NCBI RefSeq assembly: GCF_003002955.1
Contig: NZ_PVTJ01000006.1
Coordinates: 62,001 to 126,000, forward strand
DNA from: Glycomyces artemisiae
Lineage (GTDB): Bacteria; Actinomycetota; Actinomycetes; Mycobacteriales; Micromonosporaceae
Reading direction: 5' to 3'
Length of the DNA: 64,000 nt
Notes under the pieces: generated by a model
What the model was told of the DNA's origin: nothing
Databases searched by the model: none
The model's input: only the letters and a program-made list of their open reading frames with translations
Shown here: piece after piece, positions 25,957 through 35,048 of the stretch
Layout: every line of letters starts with the position of its first letter
Numbering within the stretch: position 1 is the first letter of the stretch
Made by a program: the position numbers and the translations under genes

Positions 25957-27903
25957 CTATTTGGGGATGCGGCGCAGCGGCGGCGGCTCGGTGCTGTCGC
26001 CGAGGATCCACGGCACGGTGCAGACCATGACGCCGGGCTCGTACTTGAGCTGGCGGTGGAGGGCCTTGGTGGTCTGGTTGTGGAGCAGGCTGGTCGACCA
26101 GTTGAAGTAGCCGCGGGACAGTCGCCCTTTCTGGGGGCCGAGGCCGACGACGTACTCGGGGAGGTAGACGGTGACGACGTCCCTGGGGGCGTCGCGGCGG
26201 CGGGCCTTGACGTAGTCGACGATCGGGCCGGTGATCTCGCGGTAGGGCGAGTCGAGGACGGTGAGGGGCACGCCGATGCGGCGGCGGTCCCATTCGGCGA
26301 CGAGGCGGCGGGACGCGGCGGCGTCGACGTTGACGGTGAGGGCCGTGACGGTGTCGGGGCGGGTGGCCTTCGCGTAGGAGAGCATCCGCATGAGCGGCAG
26401 GTTGACGCTGGAGGCGAGGACGATCGCGTGGCTGCGCGAGGGCAGCTGCGGCTTGCCCTTCGGGTGCTCGATCTCGCCGCGCACGGCCGCGTAGTGCCGG
26501 CTGATGGCGCGCATGAGGAGGTAGCAGCCGCCGATGATGAGGACGGCGATCCAGCCGCCGCGCCGGAACATCGTGAACGCGACGATCACGAGGACGGCGG
26601 CGCACGCGAGGACCGCGGCGACGGCGGTGGCGCGGGCCCGGTGGGCGCGGGCGCGGCGGGCCGGGTCGCGTTCGACGTCGAGGACGCGCCGCCAGTGGCG
26701 CGACATCGCGGCGTGCGACAGGACCATCGAGAGGAACACGCCGACGACGTACAGGCCGATGAGCTCGAACGCGCCGCCGCCGTAGAGGACGACGAGGAGC
26801 GCGGCGGCGACGGCGAGGATGAGGATGCCGTTGGAGTAGACGAGGCGGTCGCCGCGCTTGTGGAGCTGGCGCGGCAGCAGCGAGTCCTCGGCGAACACCG
26901 ACGCGAGCTGCGGGAAGCCGACGAACGCGGTGTTCGCGGCGAGCAGGAGCACCCCGGCGGTGGCGAGCATGACGGGCCACAGCGCGGCGGGCGAGGCGCC
27001 GAAGACGGCGTCCGAGAGCTGCGCGAGGAGCGGGTACCCGCGCGCTTCGGGGCCCTGCGCGCGGACGAGGAACGCGAGGACCACGGTGCCGATGAACAGG
27101 GCGACGGTGGCCGCGCCGACGGTGGTGATCGCGGCGGCGGCGTTGCGCCCGCGCGGGGGCCGGAAGAAGCGCACGCGGGTCGTGAAGGTCTCGACGCCGG
27201 TGACGGCGACCGACCCGGCCGCGAAGGCCCTGGCGCACAGCAGGAACAGGGCCGCGGAGGTCCATTCGGCCTCGTCGGCGGGGGCGGGCGCGGAAGAGGT
27301 CAGGTCCTCCCCTGCGGCGAGGCGCGCGAGCCCGGTGAGGACGATCGCGGCGACCCCGGCGACGAACGCGACGGTGACCGCGGCGGCGACGCGCCCGGAG
27401 ACGCGCAGGCCCCGCAGGTTGAACGCGGCGAGGAGCGCGATCGCGGCGGCGGCGAGCCATTCGCGCCACGGATGCAGGCCCGGCATGAGCGCGTCCAGGG
27501 CGGCGACGGCCGCGGCGGTCGAGACGGCGACGGTGAGGATGTAGTCGAGGACGAGCGCGGCCGCGGCGAGGCGGCCCGCGCCGGGCCCGAAGTTCGCGGT
27601 GACGACCCGGTAGTCCCCGCCGCCGCCCGGATAGGCCTGCACGGTGTACCGGTAGGAGGCGATGACCGCGACCATGACCGCCGCGACGGCGAGGCCGGTC
27701 CACGGCGACAGCGCGTACGCGGCCGTGCCCGCGACGCCGAGGACGAGGAACACCTGCTCGGGGGCGTACGCGATCGAGGAGATGGGGTTGATCGCGAGCA
27801 GCGGGATCGCGTACCGCTTCGAGAGCACGAGGGACGATCCGCGCCCGGAGGCGAACGGCTCGCCCACCAGCAGCCGCTTGAGGACCGCCCACGACCTTGT
27901 CAC
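25957..27903 (-). CDS. APC-family permease with cytoplasmic C-terminal domain
   Basis: About 648 residues. The N-terminal 450 form about 12 helices of the amino acid/polyamine/cation (APC) fold, starting LVLSKRYAIPLLAINPISSIAYAPEQVFLVLG; helix 1 has the unwound SSIAYAPE segment typical of APC and KUP-like carriers. A soluble C-terminal domain of about 170 residues (SHAIVLASSVNLPLMRMLSYAKATRPDTV) resembles universal-stress-type domains. Start GTG 27903 gives VTRSWAVLKRLLVG; the ribosome site is weak. Neighbouring TrkA-type genes suggest a role in K+ or amino-acid transport, but the substrate is not determinable. Confidence 0.82.
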   Translation of the reverse strand: MTRSWAVLKRLLVGEPFASGRGSSLVLSKRYAIPLLAINPISSIAYAPEQVFLVLGVAGTAAYALSPWTGLAVAAVMVAVIASYRYTVQAYPGGGGDYRVVTANFGPGAGRLAAAALVLDYILTVAVSTAAAVAALDALMPGLHPWREWLAAAAIALLAAFNLRGLRVSGRVAAAVTVAFVAGVAAIVLTGLARLAAGEDLTSSAPAPADEAEWTSAALFLLCARAFAAGSVAVTGVETFTTRVRFFRPPRGRNAAAAITTVGAATVALFIGTVVLAFLVRAQGPEARGYPLLAQLSDAVFGASPAALWPVMLATAGVLLLAANTAFVGFPQLASVFAEDSLLPRQLHKRGDRLVYSNGILILAVAAALLVVLYGGGAFELIGLYVVGVFLSMVLSHAAMSRHWRRVLDVERDPARRARAHRARATAVAAVLACAAVLVIVAFTMFRRGGWIAVLIIGGCYLLMRAISRHYAAVRGEIEHPKGKPQLPSRSHAIVLASSVNLPLMRMLSYAKATRPDTVTALTVNVDAAASRRLVAEWDRRRIGVPLTVLDSPYREITGPIVDYVKARRRDAPRDVVTVYLPEYVVGLGPQKGRLSRGYFNWSTSLLHNQTTKALHRQLKYEPGVMVCTVPWILGDSTEPPPLRRIPK

Positions 27904-27971
27904 GGCCGTAGCGTAGCGTCCCGCGGCCGGGCCCGGGGCCGCGAGTTTCCCCGCGGCCCCACCAGAGCGCG

Positions 27972-29000
27972 CTAGTCCTTCACGGCCGCTTCGACAGTGA
28001 GCGTCCCGGCATCGGTGTCGAGCACCGCCTCGGTCCCGAGGGGCACGACGCGCGGGTCGAGGTCGTGGCCGATCTTGAGGCCGCCGAGGACGGGCACGCC
28101 GAGGTCCCCGAGCTTGTCGAGGAGGACCTCGTTCATCGTCCACTCGCCGGGCTTGTGCTCGTCGAGCGGGTGCGGCACGAACTGGCCGACCGCGATCCCG
28201 GCGAGGCCGTCGAAGTGCCCGGCGCGGATGATCCGGGTGAGCATGTTGTCGACCCGGTAGCGGGCCTCCTCGACCTCCTCGACGAGGAGGATCGCGCCGT
28301 CGAGGTCGGGCCAGTTGGACCGGTCCGGCTCGGCGGCCATGAGCGAGAGGTTCCCGCCGAGGAGCTTCCCGGAGGCGGTCCCGGGGACCTCGACGCCCGC
28401 GGTGGACTCGGCCGGGTCGCGGGTGAGGACCACCGGGTCGGCGGTCATGATCGCGGCCTTCAGGGACTCGGCGGTCGCGGCGGTGTTGTTCGAGGACCAC
28501 GCCATCATCGGCGAGTGGAGCGTGGGGATGCGGGTCTGCTCGGCGACCGCGAAGTGCAGCGCGGTGATGTCGGAGTAGCCGATGACGAGCTTCGGGTGGT
28601 CTTCGAGGGCCTCGACATCGGCCCCGTCGATGATCCGGGTCGTGCCGTAGCCGCCGCGGACGGTCATGAGCGCCTTGGCCTCCGGGTGCGCGAGCGCGTA
28701 GTTGAGGTCGGCGAGGCGGTCCTCGTCGGGCGCCGAGAGGTACCCGAACGTGTCGAGCGCGTGCTCGGTGAGCTCGACGCGCAGGCCCCAGCTCTCCAGA
28801 ATGGCGGTGCCGCGGGCGACGGCCGCGGCGGTGGAGGGCCCGCCGGGGGCGGGGACGACGACGAGGTCGCCGGGGACGAGCTTCTTCGGCTTGCGGCCGC
28901 CTTTCGCGGCGGCGGGCGAGGCCGTCGCGGCGGCGGCGACGGCCCCGGCGGCGATGCCGCCGATGAGGGCGCGGCGGGACAGGGACGGGTGGTGTGCCAT
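27972..29000 (-). CDS. Exported LD-carboxypeptidase (peptidase family S66)
   Basis: 342 residues with a Tat signal (SRRALIGGIAAGAVAAAATASPAAA). Family S66 trims tetrapeptide stems (L,D-carboxypeptidase) or cleaves related peptides such as microcin C. The nucleophile Ser lies in VIGYSDITALHF, the catalytic Glu in LLVEEVEEARYRVDNML and the His in LKIGHDLDPRVVPLG, so the triad is complete; MTVRGGYGTTRIID is the typical preceding motif. ATG 29000 is preceded by AAAGGAG. Most S66 enzymes are cytoplasmic; export with a Tat signal suggests action on the wall. Confidence 0.87.
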   Translation of the reverse strand: MAHHPSLSRRALIGGIAAGAVAAAATASPAAAKGGRKPKKLVPGDLVVVPAPGGPSTAAAVARGTAILESWGLRVELTEHALDTFGYLSAPDEDRLADLNYALAHPEAKALMTVRGGYGTTRIIDGADVEALEDHPKLVIGYSDITALHFAVAEQTRIPTLHSPMMAWSSNNTAATAESLKAAIMTADPVVLTRDPAESTAGVEVPGTASGKLLGGNLSLMAAEPDRSNWPDLDGAILLVEEVEEARYRVDNMLTRIIRAGHFDGLAGIAVGQFVPHPLDEHKPGEWTMNEVLLDKLGDLGVPVLGGLKIGHDLDPRVVPLGTEAVLDTDAGTLTVEAAVKD

Positions 29001-29162
29001 CAGTGCTCCTTTGCGAGAGTGGGAGGTCCACTGTCTAGACGCTTTCGGGCGCCGGATGTTGCACGGTTCGGGCGGGAATTCCGGAATGTTCATCCCGGAC
29101 GCGAGCGGGGCGCGCCCCTGGCGGGCGCGGTAAGGTCACTGCACGTCCGATCGAGGGGTGGT

Positions 29163-29834
29163 GTGCCGGTGCACGTGGTCATCATGGGGTGCGGGCGCGT
29201 CGGCTCGTCCCTGGCGCGCAGCCTGGTCGAGCGCGGGCACACGGTCGGGATCATCGACCAGGACCCGAAGGCGTTCCGGCGGCTGGGACCGGACTTCGAC
29301 GAGACCACGGTGCGGGGTGTCGGGTTCGACCGGGAGGTGCTCGCGAAGGCCGGGATCGGGCGCGCGGACGCGTTCGTGTCGGTGTCCTCGGGCGACAACT
29401 CGAACATCATCGCGGCACGGGTCGCGCGCGAGAACTACGGCGTCCCGAAGGTGATCGCGCGGATCTACGACCCGCAGCGCGCCACCGTGTACGAGCGACT
29501 CGGCATCCCGACGGTGGCGACGGTGCGGTGGACGGCCGACCGGCTGCTGCGCCACCTCGTGCCCGACGGGCAGGAGGCGCTGTGGCGCGACCCGACGGCG
29601 ACGCTGTCGCTCATCGAGGTCATCTGCGACGAGGGCTGGTACGGGACGGCGCTGTCGGCGCTGGAGCAGGCCACGGGCCACCGGGTCGCGTACATCAACC
29701 GGTTCGGGCGGGCGGCGCTGCCGACCGCGTCGACGGTCCTCCAGGACGGCGACCAGGTGTTCATGCTCGTCGCCGACGGCGACGAGGCGGGCATCAAGCG
29801 GATCGCGGGCGCGGCCCCGCAGGGGGGTTCGTGA
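29163..29834 (+). CDS. ceoB: TrkA-type K+ channel/transporter regulatory protein
   Basis: 223 residues. Rossmann RCK_N domain starting VVIMGCGRVGSSLARSLVERGHTVGIID (GxGxxG and terminal acidic residue for NAD(H)) and a C-terminal RCK_C domain (from about residue 140; ATLSLIEVICDEGWYG). Peripheral membrane regulator of K+ uptake. GTG 29163 behind GAGGGG. Its TGA shares one base with the ATG of the paralogous next gene: the paired CeoB/CeoC arrangement of actinobacteria. Confidence 0.9.
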   Translation: MPVHVVIMGCGRVGSSLARSLVERGHTVGIIDQDPKAFRRLGPDFDETTVRGVGFDREVLAKAGIGRADAFVSVSSGDNSNIIAARVARENYGVPKVIARIYDPQRATVYERLGIPTVATVRWTADRLLRHLVPDGQEALWRDPTATLSLIEVICDEGWYGTALSALEQATGHRVAYINRFGRAALPTASTVLQDGDQVFMLVADGDEAGIKRIAGAAPQGGS

Positions 29835-30502
29835 TGCGGGTGGCGATCGCCGGGGCCGGGAACGTGGGCCGGTCCATCGCGTCGGAGCTGGTCGGCAACG
29901 GCCACCAGGTGCTCCTGATCGAACGGGACCCCGATTCGATGCGGCCCGAGCGGGTCCCGGACGCGGAGTGGCTGCTCGCCGACGCGTGCGAGCTGGAGAA
30001 CCTGCGGCAGGCGCACCTGGAGATGTGCGACGTCGCGGTGGCGGCGACCGGCGACGACAAGGTGAACCTGGTGGTGTCGCTGCTGTCGAAGACCGAGTTC
30101 GCGGTGCCGCGCGTGGTCGCGCGCGTGAACCGGGCCGAGAACGAGTGGCTGTTCAACGAGGAGTGGGGCGTCGACGTCTCGGTCTCGAAGCCGCGGCTGC
30201 TGGCCGCGCTCGTCGAGGAGGCCGTGAGCGTCGGGGACCTGGTGCGGCTCCTGACGTTCCGCCAGTCGCAGGCGAACCTCGTGGAGATCACCCTGCCCGC
30301 CGACGCCCCGCACGTGGGGCGGCGGGTCGCGGAGGTGCCGCTGCCGCACGACGTGGCGCTCGTAGCGGTCATCCGGGGCCGGCGGGTCATCGCGCCGACG
30401 CCCGACGACACCGTGGAGGCGGGCGACGAGCTGGTGTTCGTGTGCCACGAGGACGCCGAGGACGCGACGCGCGCGGTCATGCTCGGCAAGTCCCGCTTTT
30501 GA
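29834..30502 (+). CDS. ceoC: TrkA-type K+ transport regulatory protein, second subunit
   Basis: 222 residues. RCK_N domain beginning MRVAIAGAGNVGRSIASELVGNGHQVLLIERD, with VAAATGDDKVNLVVSLLSK typical of the family, and an RCK_C domain (ANLVEITLPADAPHVGRRVAEVPLP). Starts at the last base of ceoB, so the two are co-translated and probably form a heteromeric gating ring. Confidence 0.9.
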   Translation: MRVAIAGAGNVGRSIASELVGNGHQVLLIERDPDSMRPERVPDAEWLLADACELENLRQAHLEMCDVAVAATGDDKVNLVVSLLSKTEFAVPRVVARVNRAENEWLFNEEWGVDVSVSKPRLLAALVEEAVSVGDLVRLLTFRQSQANLVEITLPADAPHVGRRVAEVPLPHDVALVAVIRGRRVIAPTPDDTVEAGDELVFVCHEDAEDATRAVMLGKSRF

Positions 30503-30560
30503 CCGCACGAGCCGACGAAATTGCCCCTGGTGGGGTTTACTTCCGGTCCGCGCCCACGTT

Positions 30561-30580
30561 ACATTGAGAGTTCTCAATGT
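30561..30580. promoter_or_regulatory. Palindromic operator in the LPMO promoter
   Basis: ACATTGAGAGTTCTCAATGT: 9-bp arms with a 2-bp centre. It lies immediately upstream of the -10-like TATATT (30584-30589) and covers the -35/-10 spacer of a TTACAT-19-TATATT candidate promoter, so a bound protein would repress. Regulator unknown. Confidence 0.6.
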
Positions 30581-30590
30581 TCCTATATTT

Positions 30591-30604
30591 TGGGAGCGCT
30601 ATCA
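30591..30604. promoter_or_regulatory. CebR-like operator overlapping the LPMO ribosome-binding site
   Basis: TGGGAGCGCTATCA matches 12 of 14 positions of the CebR operator TGGGAGCGCTCCCA, which controls cellulose-utilisation genes in actinomycetes. It spans the Shine-Dalgarno sequence (GGGAG) and reaches the A of the start codon. Confidence 0.5.
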
Positions 30605-31722
30605 TGCTCAACGTCCGAAGACGAGGCGTCAGCGGCACACGGCTGCGCAGCCTCATCGTCCTCATCGCCGCGCTGTTCGCGGCCGGGACCGCCGCGGTCC
30701 TGTTCGTCCAGCCCGCCTCCAGCCACGGCACCGCCATCGGCCCCTCCTCCCGGCACTACAGCTGCTGGGAGCGGTGGGGCTCGGACTTCCAGAACCCGGA
30801 CATGGCGCAGGAGGACCCGATGTGCTGGGCCGCCTGGCAGAACGACCCCAACGCCATGTGGAACTGGAACGGCCTCTACCGCGAGCAGGTGGGCGGCAAC
30901 CACCAGGCGGCCCTGCCCGACAACCACCTCTGCTCCGGCGGCCTGACGGGCGGCACCCGGTACGCCCCCCTCGACGACCCCGGACCCTGGAAGACCACCC
31001 AGGTGGACGCGAACTTCACGTTCACCAACTGGGACCAGGCCAACCACGGGGCCGACTACTACCGGATCTACGTCACGAAGCAGGGCTACGACGCCGAGAC
31101 GGACGCGCTCGACTGGGCCGACCTCGAACTGCTCGCCGACACCGGCGACATCGACCCGGGCGTCGGGCGCACCCCGCCCAGCGGCGGCGGCACGCTCGTC
31201 GACATCCCGGTCTCGGCGCCCGGCCGCTCGGGCCACCACGTGGTCTTCATGATCTGGCAGGCCAGCCACTTCGACCAGTCGTTCTACTCGTGCTCCGACG
31301 TGTGGTTCGGCGACGGCCAGCCCGAGGAGCCCACCGGCGGGCCCACCACGGGCGGGCCGACCGGCGGCCCCACGAGCGGCGAGCCCACCGAGGAGCCCAC
31401 GACCGGCGGCCCGACCGCCGGGTACGCGTGCTCCGCGTCGGCCACCGTCAACTCGTGGGGCTCGGGCGCCACGGTCAGCGTGAAGGTCAAGAACACCGGC
31501 ACGCAGGCCATGCACAACTGGATGCTCCACTGGACCTGGCCGTCGTCGGGCGTGACGGTCAGCCAGATGTGGAACGCCGAGCACAGCACCATGGGCGGCG
31601 TCGAGATGGCGTCCCCGGTCTCCTGGAACGCGGCGGTCGCCTTGAACGGCACCGTCGAGTTCGGGTTCAACGTCTCCGGATCGCTCACGAGCGCACCGGA
31701 GTTCGAGTGCTTCCCGACCTAG
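30604..31722 (+). CDS. Secreted lytic polysaccharide monooxygenase (AA10) with CBM2
   Basis: 372 residues, ATG 30604 (GGGAG 7 nt upstream). Signal peptide ends PASS before His41, which becomes the N-terminal residue of the mature copper 'histidine brace' (HGTAIGPSSRHYSCW). The second brace His is probably in DQANHGADYYRIYVTKQGYD and the axial Phe region is QSFYSCSDVWF, all AA10 hallmarks. A Gly/Pro/Thr linker (GGPTTGGPTGGPTSGEP) leads to a C-terminal CBM2-type cellulose/chitin-binding domain (from about residue 277, CSASATVNSWGSGATVSVKVKNTG). Oxidative cleavage of cellulose or chitin is expected; the nearby CebR-like site favours cellulose. Confidence 0.9.
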   Translation: MLNVRRRGVSGTRLRSLIVLIAALFAAGTAAVLFVQPASSHGTAIGPSSRHYSCWERWGSDFQNPDMAQEDPMCWAAWQNDPNAMWNWNGLYREQVGGNHQAALPDNHLCSGGLTGGTRYAPLDDPGPWKTTQVDANFTFTNWDQANHGADYYRIYVTKQGYDAETDALDWADLELLADTGDIDPGVGRTPPSGGGTLVDIPVSAPGRSGHHVVFMIWQASHFDQSFYSCSDVWFGDGQPEEPTGGPTTGGPTGGPTSGEPTEEPTTGGPTAGYACSASATVNSWGSGATVSVKVKNTGTQAMHNWMLHWTWPSSGVTVSQMWNAEHSTMGGVEMASPVSWNAAVALNGTVEFGFNVSGSLTSAPEFECFPT

Positions 31723-31733
31723 GAGGACGGCGA

Positions 31734-31765
31734 GAACGGCCCGGAGCGTCCGCTCCGGGCCGTTC
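31734..31765. terminator. Bidirectional terminator between the LPMO gene and DUF3159 gene
   Basis: GAACGGCCCGGAGCG / CGCTCCGGGCCGTTC, 15-bp perfect inverted repeat between convergent genes. Confidence 0.88.
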
Positions 31766-31776
31766 TGCGCACGTCT

Positions 31777-32499
31777 CTAGGCCGCGTTCGGGGACGCGGC
31801 GCCCGCGGCCTCCACGGCCTTCATGTGGCGGCGCACCGCCCAGATCGTGAACGCCGTCAGCGCGATCGTCACCGGCCAGCCGCCGAACAGCGTCACCAGG
31901 CCCAGCGCGTTCTCCGCGTCGATCCAGTACAGCCACACCCGGACCGCGTTCTTGACGAGGAAGACGATCCCCCACAGGATCGTGATGCGGCAGAGCACGT
32001 CCACGAGCGGCTTGTTCTGCCGCCACTCCTTCTTGCCGCCCTGCGCCACGACCGCGTAGATCCACCCGATCACCGGGTGGCGCACCAGCGCCGAGACGAT
32101 GAGCAGGACCCCGTAGACCGCGCCCTGGATGATCCCGGGGAGGTAGAAGTTCCGGGCGTCCTCGGAGCGCCACGCCAGGAACGCGCCGAGCGCGATCCCG
32201 AAGAGCCCGTTGAGCGCGTGGCGGATCGGCTCCTTGCGCAGCGCCCGCCAGGTCGCGATGCCCAGCGCGCTCGCCGCGGAGAGGACGATGGCCCACTGGA
32301 GGCCGCTGAGCGGCCCCATCTGCTCGGGCAGGAGCGGGTTGAGGACCACGAACAGGGTGATCGGGACGGCGGCCTCGACGACGCCCTTGACGCCGCCGAG
32401 CTGCTGCGAGAGCTGCTCGGTGAACGGCGGGAGCTCGTCCGGGTCGGCCCCGTCGCGGGTCTCGGCGTCCGTCTTGCGGCTCGGCGTCTCGGTGCTCAA
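31777..32499 (-). CDS. DUF3159 family membrane protein
   Basis: 240 residues with a hydrophilic N-terminus (TEQLSQQLGGVKGVVEAAVPITLFVVL) and five or six helices; LGIATWRALRKEPIRHALNGLFGIALGAFLAWRSEDARNFYLPGI is the conserved core of DUF3159. Always found next to the OB-fold, DUF3710 and dut genes in actinomycetes. Function unknown; some members of this neighbourhood have been linked to membrane or envelope homeostasis, which the sequence does not show. Confidence 0.82.
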   Translation of the reverse strand: MSTETPSRKTDAETRDGADPDELPPFTEQLSQQLGGVKGVVEAAVPITLFVVLNPLLPEQMGPLSGLQWAIVLSAASALGIATWRALRKEPIRHALNGLFGIALGAFLAWRSEDARNFYLPGIIQGAVYGVLLIVSALVRHPVIGWIYAVVAQGGKKEWRQNKPLVDVLCRITILWGIVFLVKNAVRVWLYWIDAENALGLVTLFGGWPVTIALTAFTIWAVRRHMKAVEAAGAASPNAA

Positions 32500-32530
32500 A
32501 GCGGGCCTTCCAGATCGGGACGGTCCGCGC

Positions 32531-32905
32531 TCAGGGGCGCAGCTCGTAGGTCGGGTTGTAGATCGCGAGGCGTCCGTCGCCCAGCCGGCCGACCCGTCCG
32601 CGTGCGACGAGCCTGGTCCCGGCCTCCAATCCCACGATACGCCGTCGGCCCATCCAGACCAATGCGACCTGACCGGTGCCGTCGTAGAGTTCCGCCTCCA
32701 CGGAAGGCGAGCGGCCGTCGGTGCGGTGCACGACGGCCCGCAGGCGCCCGGCGACGACGGCGAGCTGCCGCGCCTCCAGGTCGGCGAGCGGGACCGCGTC
32801 CGGGTCGGTCTCGCGGCGGACCTCGGCGGCGAACAGCTCCTGGTGCGGGACGGCCAGGCGCCTGAACCAGCCGCGCAGGCCGCTCCGCGCGGGGGCGGCG
32901 TCCAC
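32531..32905 (-). CDS. OB-fold nucleic-acid-binding domain protein
   Basis: 124 residues. ARQLAVVAGRLRAVVHRTDGRSPSVEAELYDGTGQVALVWMGRRRIVGLEAGTRL fits the five-strand OB fold related to the tRNA/RecG-type anticodon-binding domains. GTG start at 32905 overlaps the TAG stop of the upstream DUF3710 gene by one base. Part of the dut-DUF3710-OB-fold-DUF3159 cluster. Confidence 0.82.
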   Translation of the reverse strand: MDAAPARSGLRGWFRRLAVPHQELFAAEVRRETDPDAVPLADLEARQLAVVAGRLRAVVHRTDGRSPSVEAELYDGTGQVALVWMGRRRIVGLEAGTRLVARGRVGRLGDGRLAIYNPTYELRP

Positions 32906-33648
32906 TACCGCTTCGGGCGGGGCGAGGGCTTGCGGCGCACCTGCGGCCGCGGGGTGTCCCCGGCGGCGATGATCGCGCGCGACCCGTCGCCGCCCTCGGC
33001 CTTGCGCTGCGCGATGCGGGCGGCGGCCTCCTCGGCCATCTTCGGCGGAAGCTTCAGCGGCAGCGGCTCGCGCACCGGCATGGCGATGCTCCCGCGGTCG
33101 ATGACGAGCTTCGTGAGGGCCTCGTCGAGCTCGGGCGCGGCGTCCTCGTCGAGGGCGCGCTGCCCCTGGAACGTGGCCTGCACGAACCAGCGGGGGCCGT
33201 CGACGCCGCAGAAGCGCACCGAGTTCACGCCCTTCTTCGTGGCGACCTTCGCGATGAGCTCGGTGCCCCAGCGTCCCTCGACCTCCTCGGTCTCCCCGCC
33301 CTGGCCCTTGACGGTGGCCGCGAGCTCCTCGCGGATCTCGGGCCAGATGCCCTCGGAGCGGGGTGCGGCGCGCACGAGGAGCTGGAGCGCGGACGCGCCC
33401 GTGGTGAGCAGGACCTGGCTGATGTTGCCCTTGGCGTCGGTCTGCGCCTGGAAGCCCACGCCCTTGGGGACGGGCAGTCGGATCGCTCCCAGGTCGATGC
33501 GCCGGATCTCGTCCTCGGGGGCGTCGGCGACGTCGTAGGGGCCCTCGGTGGCCTCACGCTCGTAGGTGTCGCCGCTCTCGGCCAGCGAGTCGAGGACCGC
33601 GCCCTCAGCGGGGCGCTGCTTCTTCGACCCCCGTCGCCGTTTAAACAC
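32905..33648 (-). CDS. DUF3710 family protein
   Basis: 247 residues from GTG 33648, chosen because AGAGGAGA is 6 nt upstream. Basic start ([12 protein letters not shown]), core domain from about residue 45 ([52 protein letters not shown]) typical of DUF3710, basic C-terminal tail. No function known. Overlaps the 3' end of dut by 8 nt. Confidence 0.84.
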   Translation of the reverse strand: MFKRRRGSKKQRPAEGAVLDSLAESGDTYEREATEGPYDVADAPEDEIRRIDLGAIRLPVPKGVGFQAQTDAKGNISQVLLTTGASALQLLVRAAPRSEGIWPEIREELAATVKGQGGETEEVEGRWGTELIAKVATKKGVNSVRFCGVDGPRWFVQATFQGQRALDEDAAPELDEALTKLVIDRGSIAMPVREPLPLKLPPKMAEEAAARIAQRKAEGGDGSRAIIAAGDTPRPQVRRKPSPRPKR

Positions 33649-34117
33649 GTTCGCTCTCCTCTGCAAGTCGGCGGTGCCCGCCGGTGGATCCGTGGCCGCC
33701 CGTGCCGCGCGCCGTGGGCGCGAACTCGTCGACTTCGGTGAAGCGGGCTCGCACCACCGGTTGGACAACCAATTGTGCGACACGGTCGCCGCGTTCGATG
33801 ACGGCGGTCCGCTCGGGGTCGAGGTTCACGAGGTTGATCTTGATCTCACCGCGGTAGCCGGAGTCGATCGTGCCGGGCGCGTTGACGATGGTCACGCCGA
33901 GCCGGTGCGCGAGCCCCGACCGCGGGTTCGTGTACCCCACGTGCCCATCGGGGATCGCCACGGCCACACCGGTGCCCACGAGCGCGCGCTCCCCCGGCTT
34001 CAGCTCCACGCCCTCCGCGGCGTACAGGTCGGCGCCCGCGTCGCCCTCGTGGGCGTAGGCGGGGACGGGCAGGTCGGGGTCGAGCCGCCGGATGGCGACC
34101 GGGACTTCCGCGGTCAT
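33641..34117 (-). CDS. dut: dUTP diphosphatase
   Basis: 158-residue trimeric dUTPase hydrolysing dUTP to dUMP. Motifs in order: 1 [12 protein letters not shown]; 2 [10 protein letters not shown]; 3 [20 protein letters not shown] (uracil pocket and catalytic Asp); 4 [11 protein letters not shown]; 5 [12 protein letters not shown] (C-terminal arm). All five are intact. First gene of the minus-strand cluster with DUF3710. Confidence 0.95.
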   Translation of the reverse strand: MTAEVPVAIRRLDPDLPVPAYAHEGDAGADLYAAEGVELKPGERALVGTGVAVAIPDGHVGYTNPRSGLAHRLGVTIVNAPGTIDSGYRGEIKINLVNLDPERTAVIERGDRVAQLVVQPVVRARFTEVDEFAPTARGTGGHGSTGGHRRLAEESERV

Positions 34118-34183
34118 CGGGTTCCTCTCACTCGCGCCGCACGCCGCGTCACGGGTCCGGCGTGCGGGGATATGGTCTCAGAC

Positions 34184-34660
34184 ATGAGGAGTGGGGAACG
34201 GTACGCCGAGCGCATGAGCCTCCCGGTGGCGGGCTGGCTCGCCGTCCTGGCGCTGGCGGTGATCGCCGCGGCCCTGTCGAACATGGGCGACCTGCGCTGG
34301 TGGCGCGTGGCCGCCAGCGCGGTCGTGCTGGTCGCGCCCCTGGTCGGGGCGTGGTGGCTGGGGCGGCTCCCGGTGCGGGTGGTCGAGGAGTCCGGCGAGG
34401 TGTGGCTGCACGTGGACGACGCGCGGCTGCCGATGTCGGCCGTGGCCTCGGTCGAGGTGCTGGAGCCCGTCGCGTACTCCGACGCGCTGGGCGTGGCCCA
34501 GCACCCGCTGGCGTTCGCGGTGCAGCGGCCGTGGCTGAACCGGGGCGTGCGGATCGTCCTGGACGACCCGGAGGACCCGACCCCGTACTGGATCGTGTCC
34601 TCGCGCCGTCCTGAGCGCCTGCGCGACGCGATGCTGGCGCCGGAGTCGGCCGCAGTCTGA
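34184..34660 (+). CDS. DUF3093 family membrane protein
   Basis: 158 residues: MRSGERYAERMSLPVAGWLAVLAL, two adjacent membrane helices, then a soluble beta-rich domain (GEVWLHVDDARLPMSAVASVEVL) ending in an acidic segment (IVLDDPEDPTPYWIVSSRRPERL), the DUF3093 pattern. Divergent from dut, as in other actinomycetes. Starts at 34172 or 34214 are also possible. Confidence 0.82.
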   Translation: MRSGERYAERMSLPVAGWLAVLALAVIAAALSNMGDLRWWRVAASAVVLVAPLVGAWWLGRLPVRVVEESGEVWLHVDDARLPMSAVASVEVLEPVAYSDALGVAQHPLAFAVQRPWLNRGVRIVLDDPEDPTPYWIVSSRRPERLRDAMLAPESAAV

Positions 34661-34694
34661 ACGCGAGATGAACGGGCCCTCCCGGACAAGCGAG

Positions 34695-34723
34695 ACGGCC
34701 CGCGGAACGCTCCCGCAGGCCGT
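34695..34723. terminator. Bidirectional terminator between DUF3093 and DUF4193 genes
   Basis: ACGGCC/GGCCGT outer and GCGG/CCGC inner stem with one mismatch, between convergent genes. Confidence 0.6.
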
Positions 34724-34751
34724 GCGCTTTCCGAGGGGTCGATCTTCGCGC

Positions 34752-35048
34752 TTACGCGCAGTCCTTGCAGATCGGCTGCCCGTTCTTCTCCTTGGCGAAC
34801 TGGCTCCGGTGGTGGACCAGGAAGCACGAGGAGCAGCGGAACTCGTCCTGCTGCATGGGCAGGACCTTCACCGAGAGCTCCTCGTCGCCGAGGTCGGCGC
34901 CGGGCAGCTCGAAGTTCTCGGCGACCTCGGCTTCATCGACATCGACCGACCCCGATTGATCGGTGCGGCCCTTCGCAAGGGCCTCGATGCCGTCGGGCCC
35001 GGCGCTCTCTTCCTTGTCCCGGCGGGGGGCGTCGTAGTCGGTTGCCAT
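34752..35048 (-). CDS. DUF4193 family zinc-ribbon-like protein
   Basis: 98 residues from ATG 35048 (GGGAG 9 nt upstream). Acidic middle region (DVDEAEVAENFELPGADLGDEELSVKVLP) and a C-terminal Cys4 motif (RCSSCFLVHHRSQFAKEKNGQPICKDC). A universal actinobacterial neighbour of dut/sigA, related to RNA polymerase-binding-type small zinc proteins only by appearance; function unknown. Confidence 0.84.
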   Translation of the reverse strand: MATDYDAPRRDKEESAGPDGIEALAKGRTDQSGSVDVDEAEVAENFELPGADLGDEELSVKVLPMQQDEFRCSSCFLVHHRSQFAKEKNGQPICKDCA

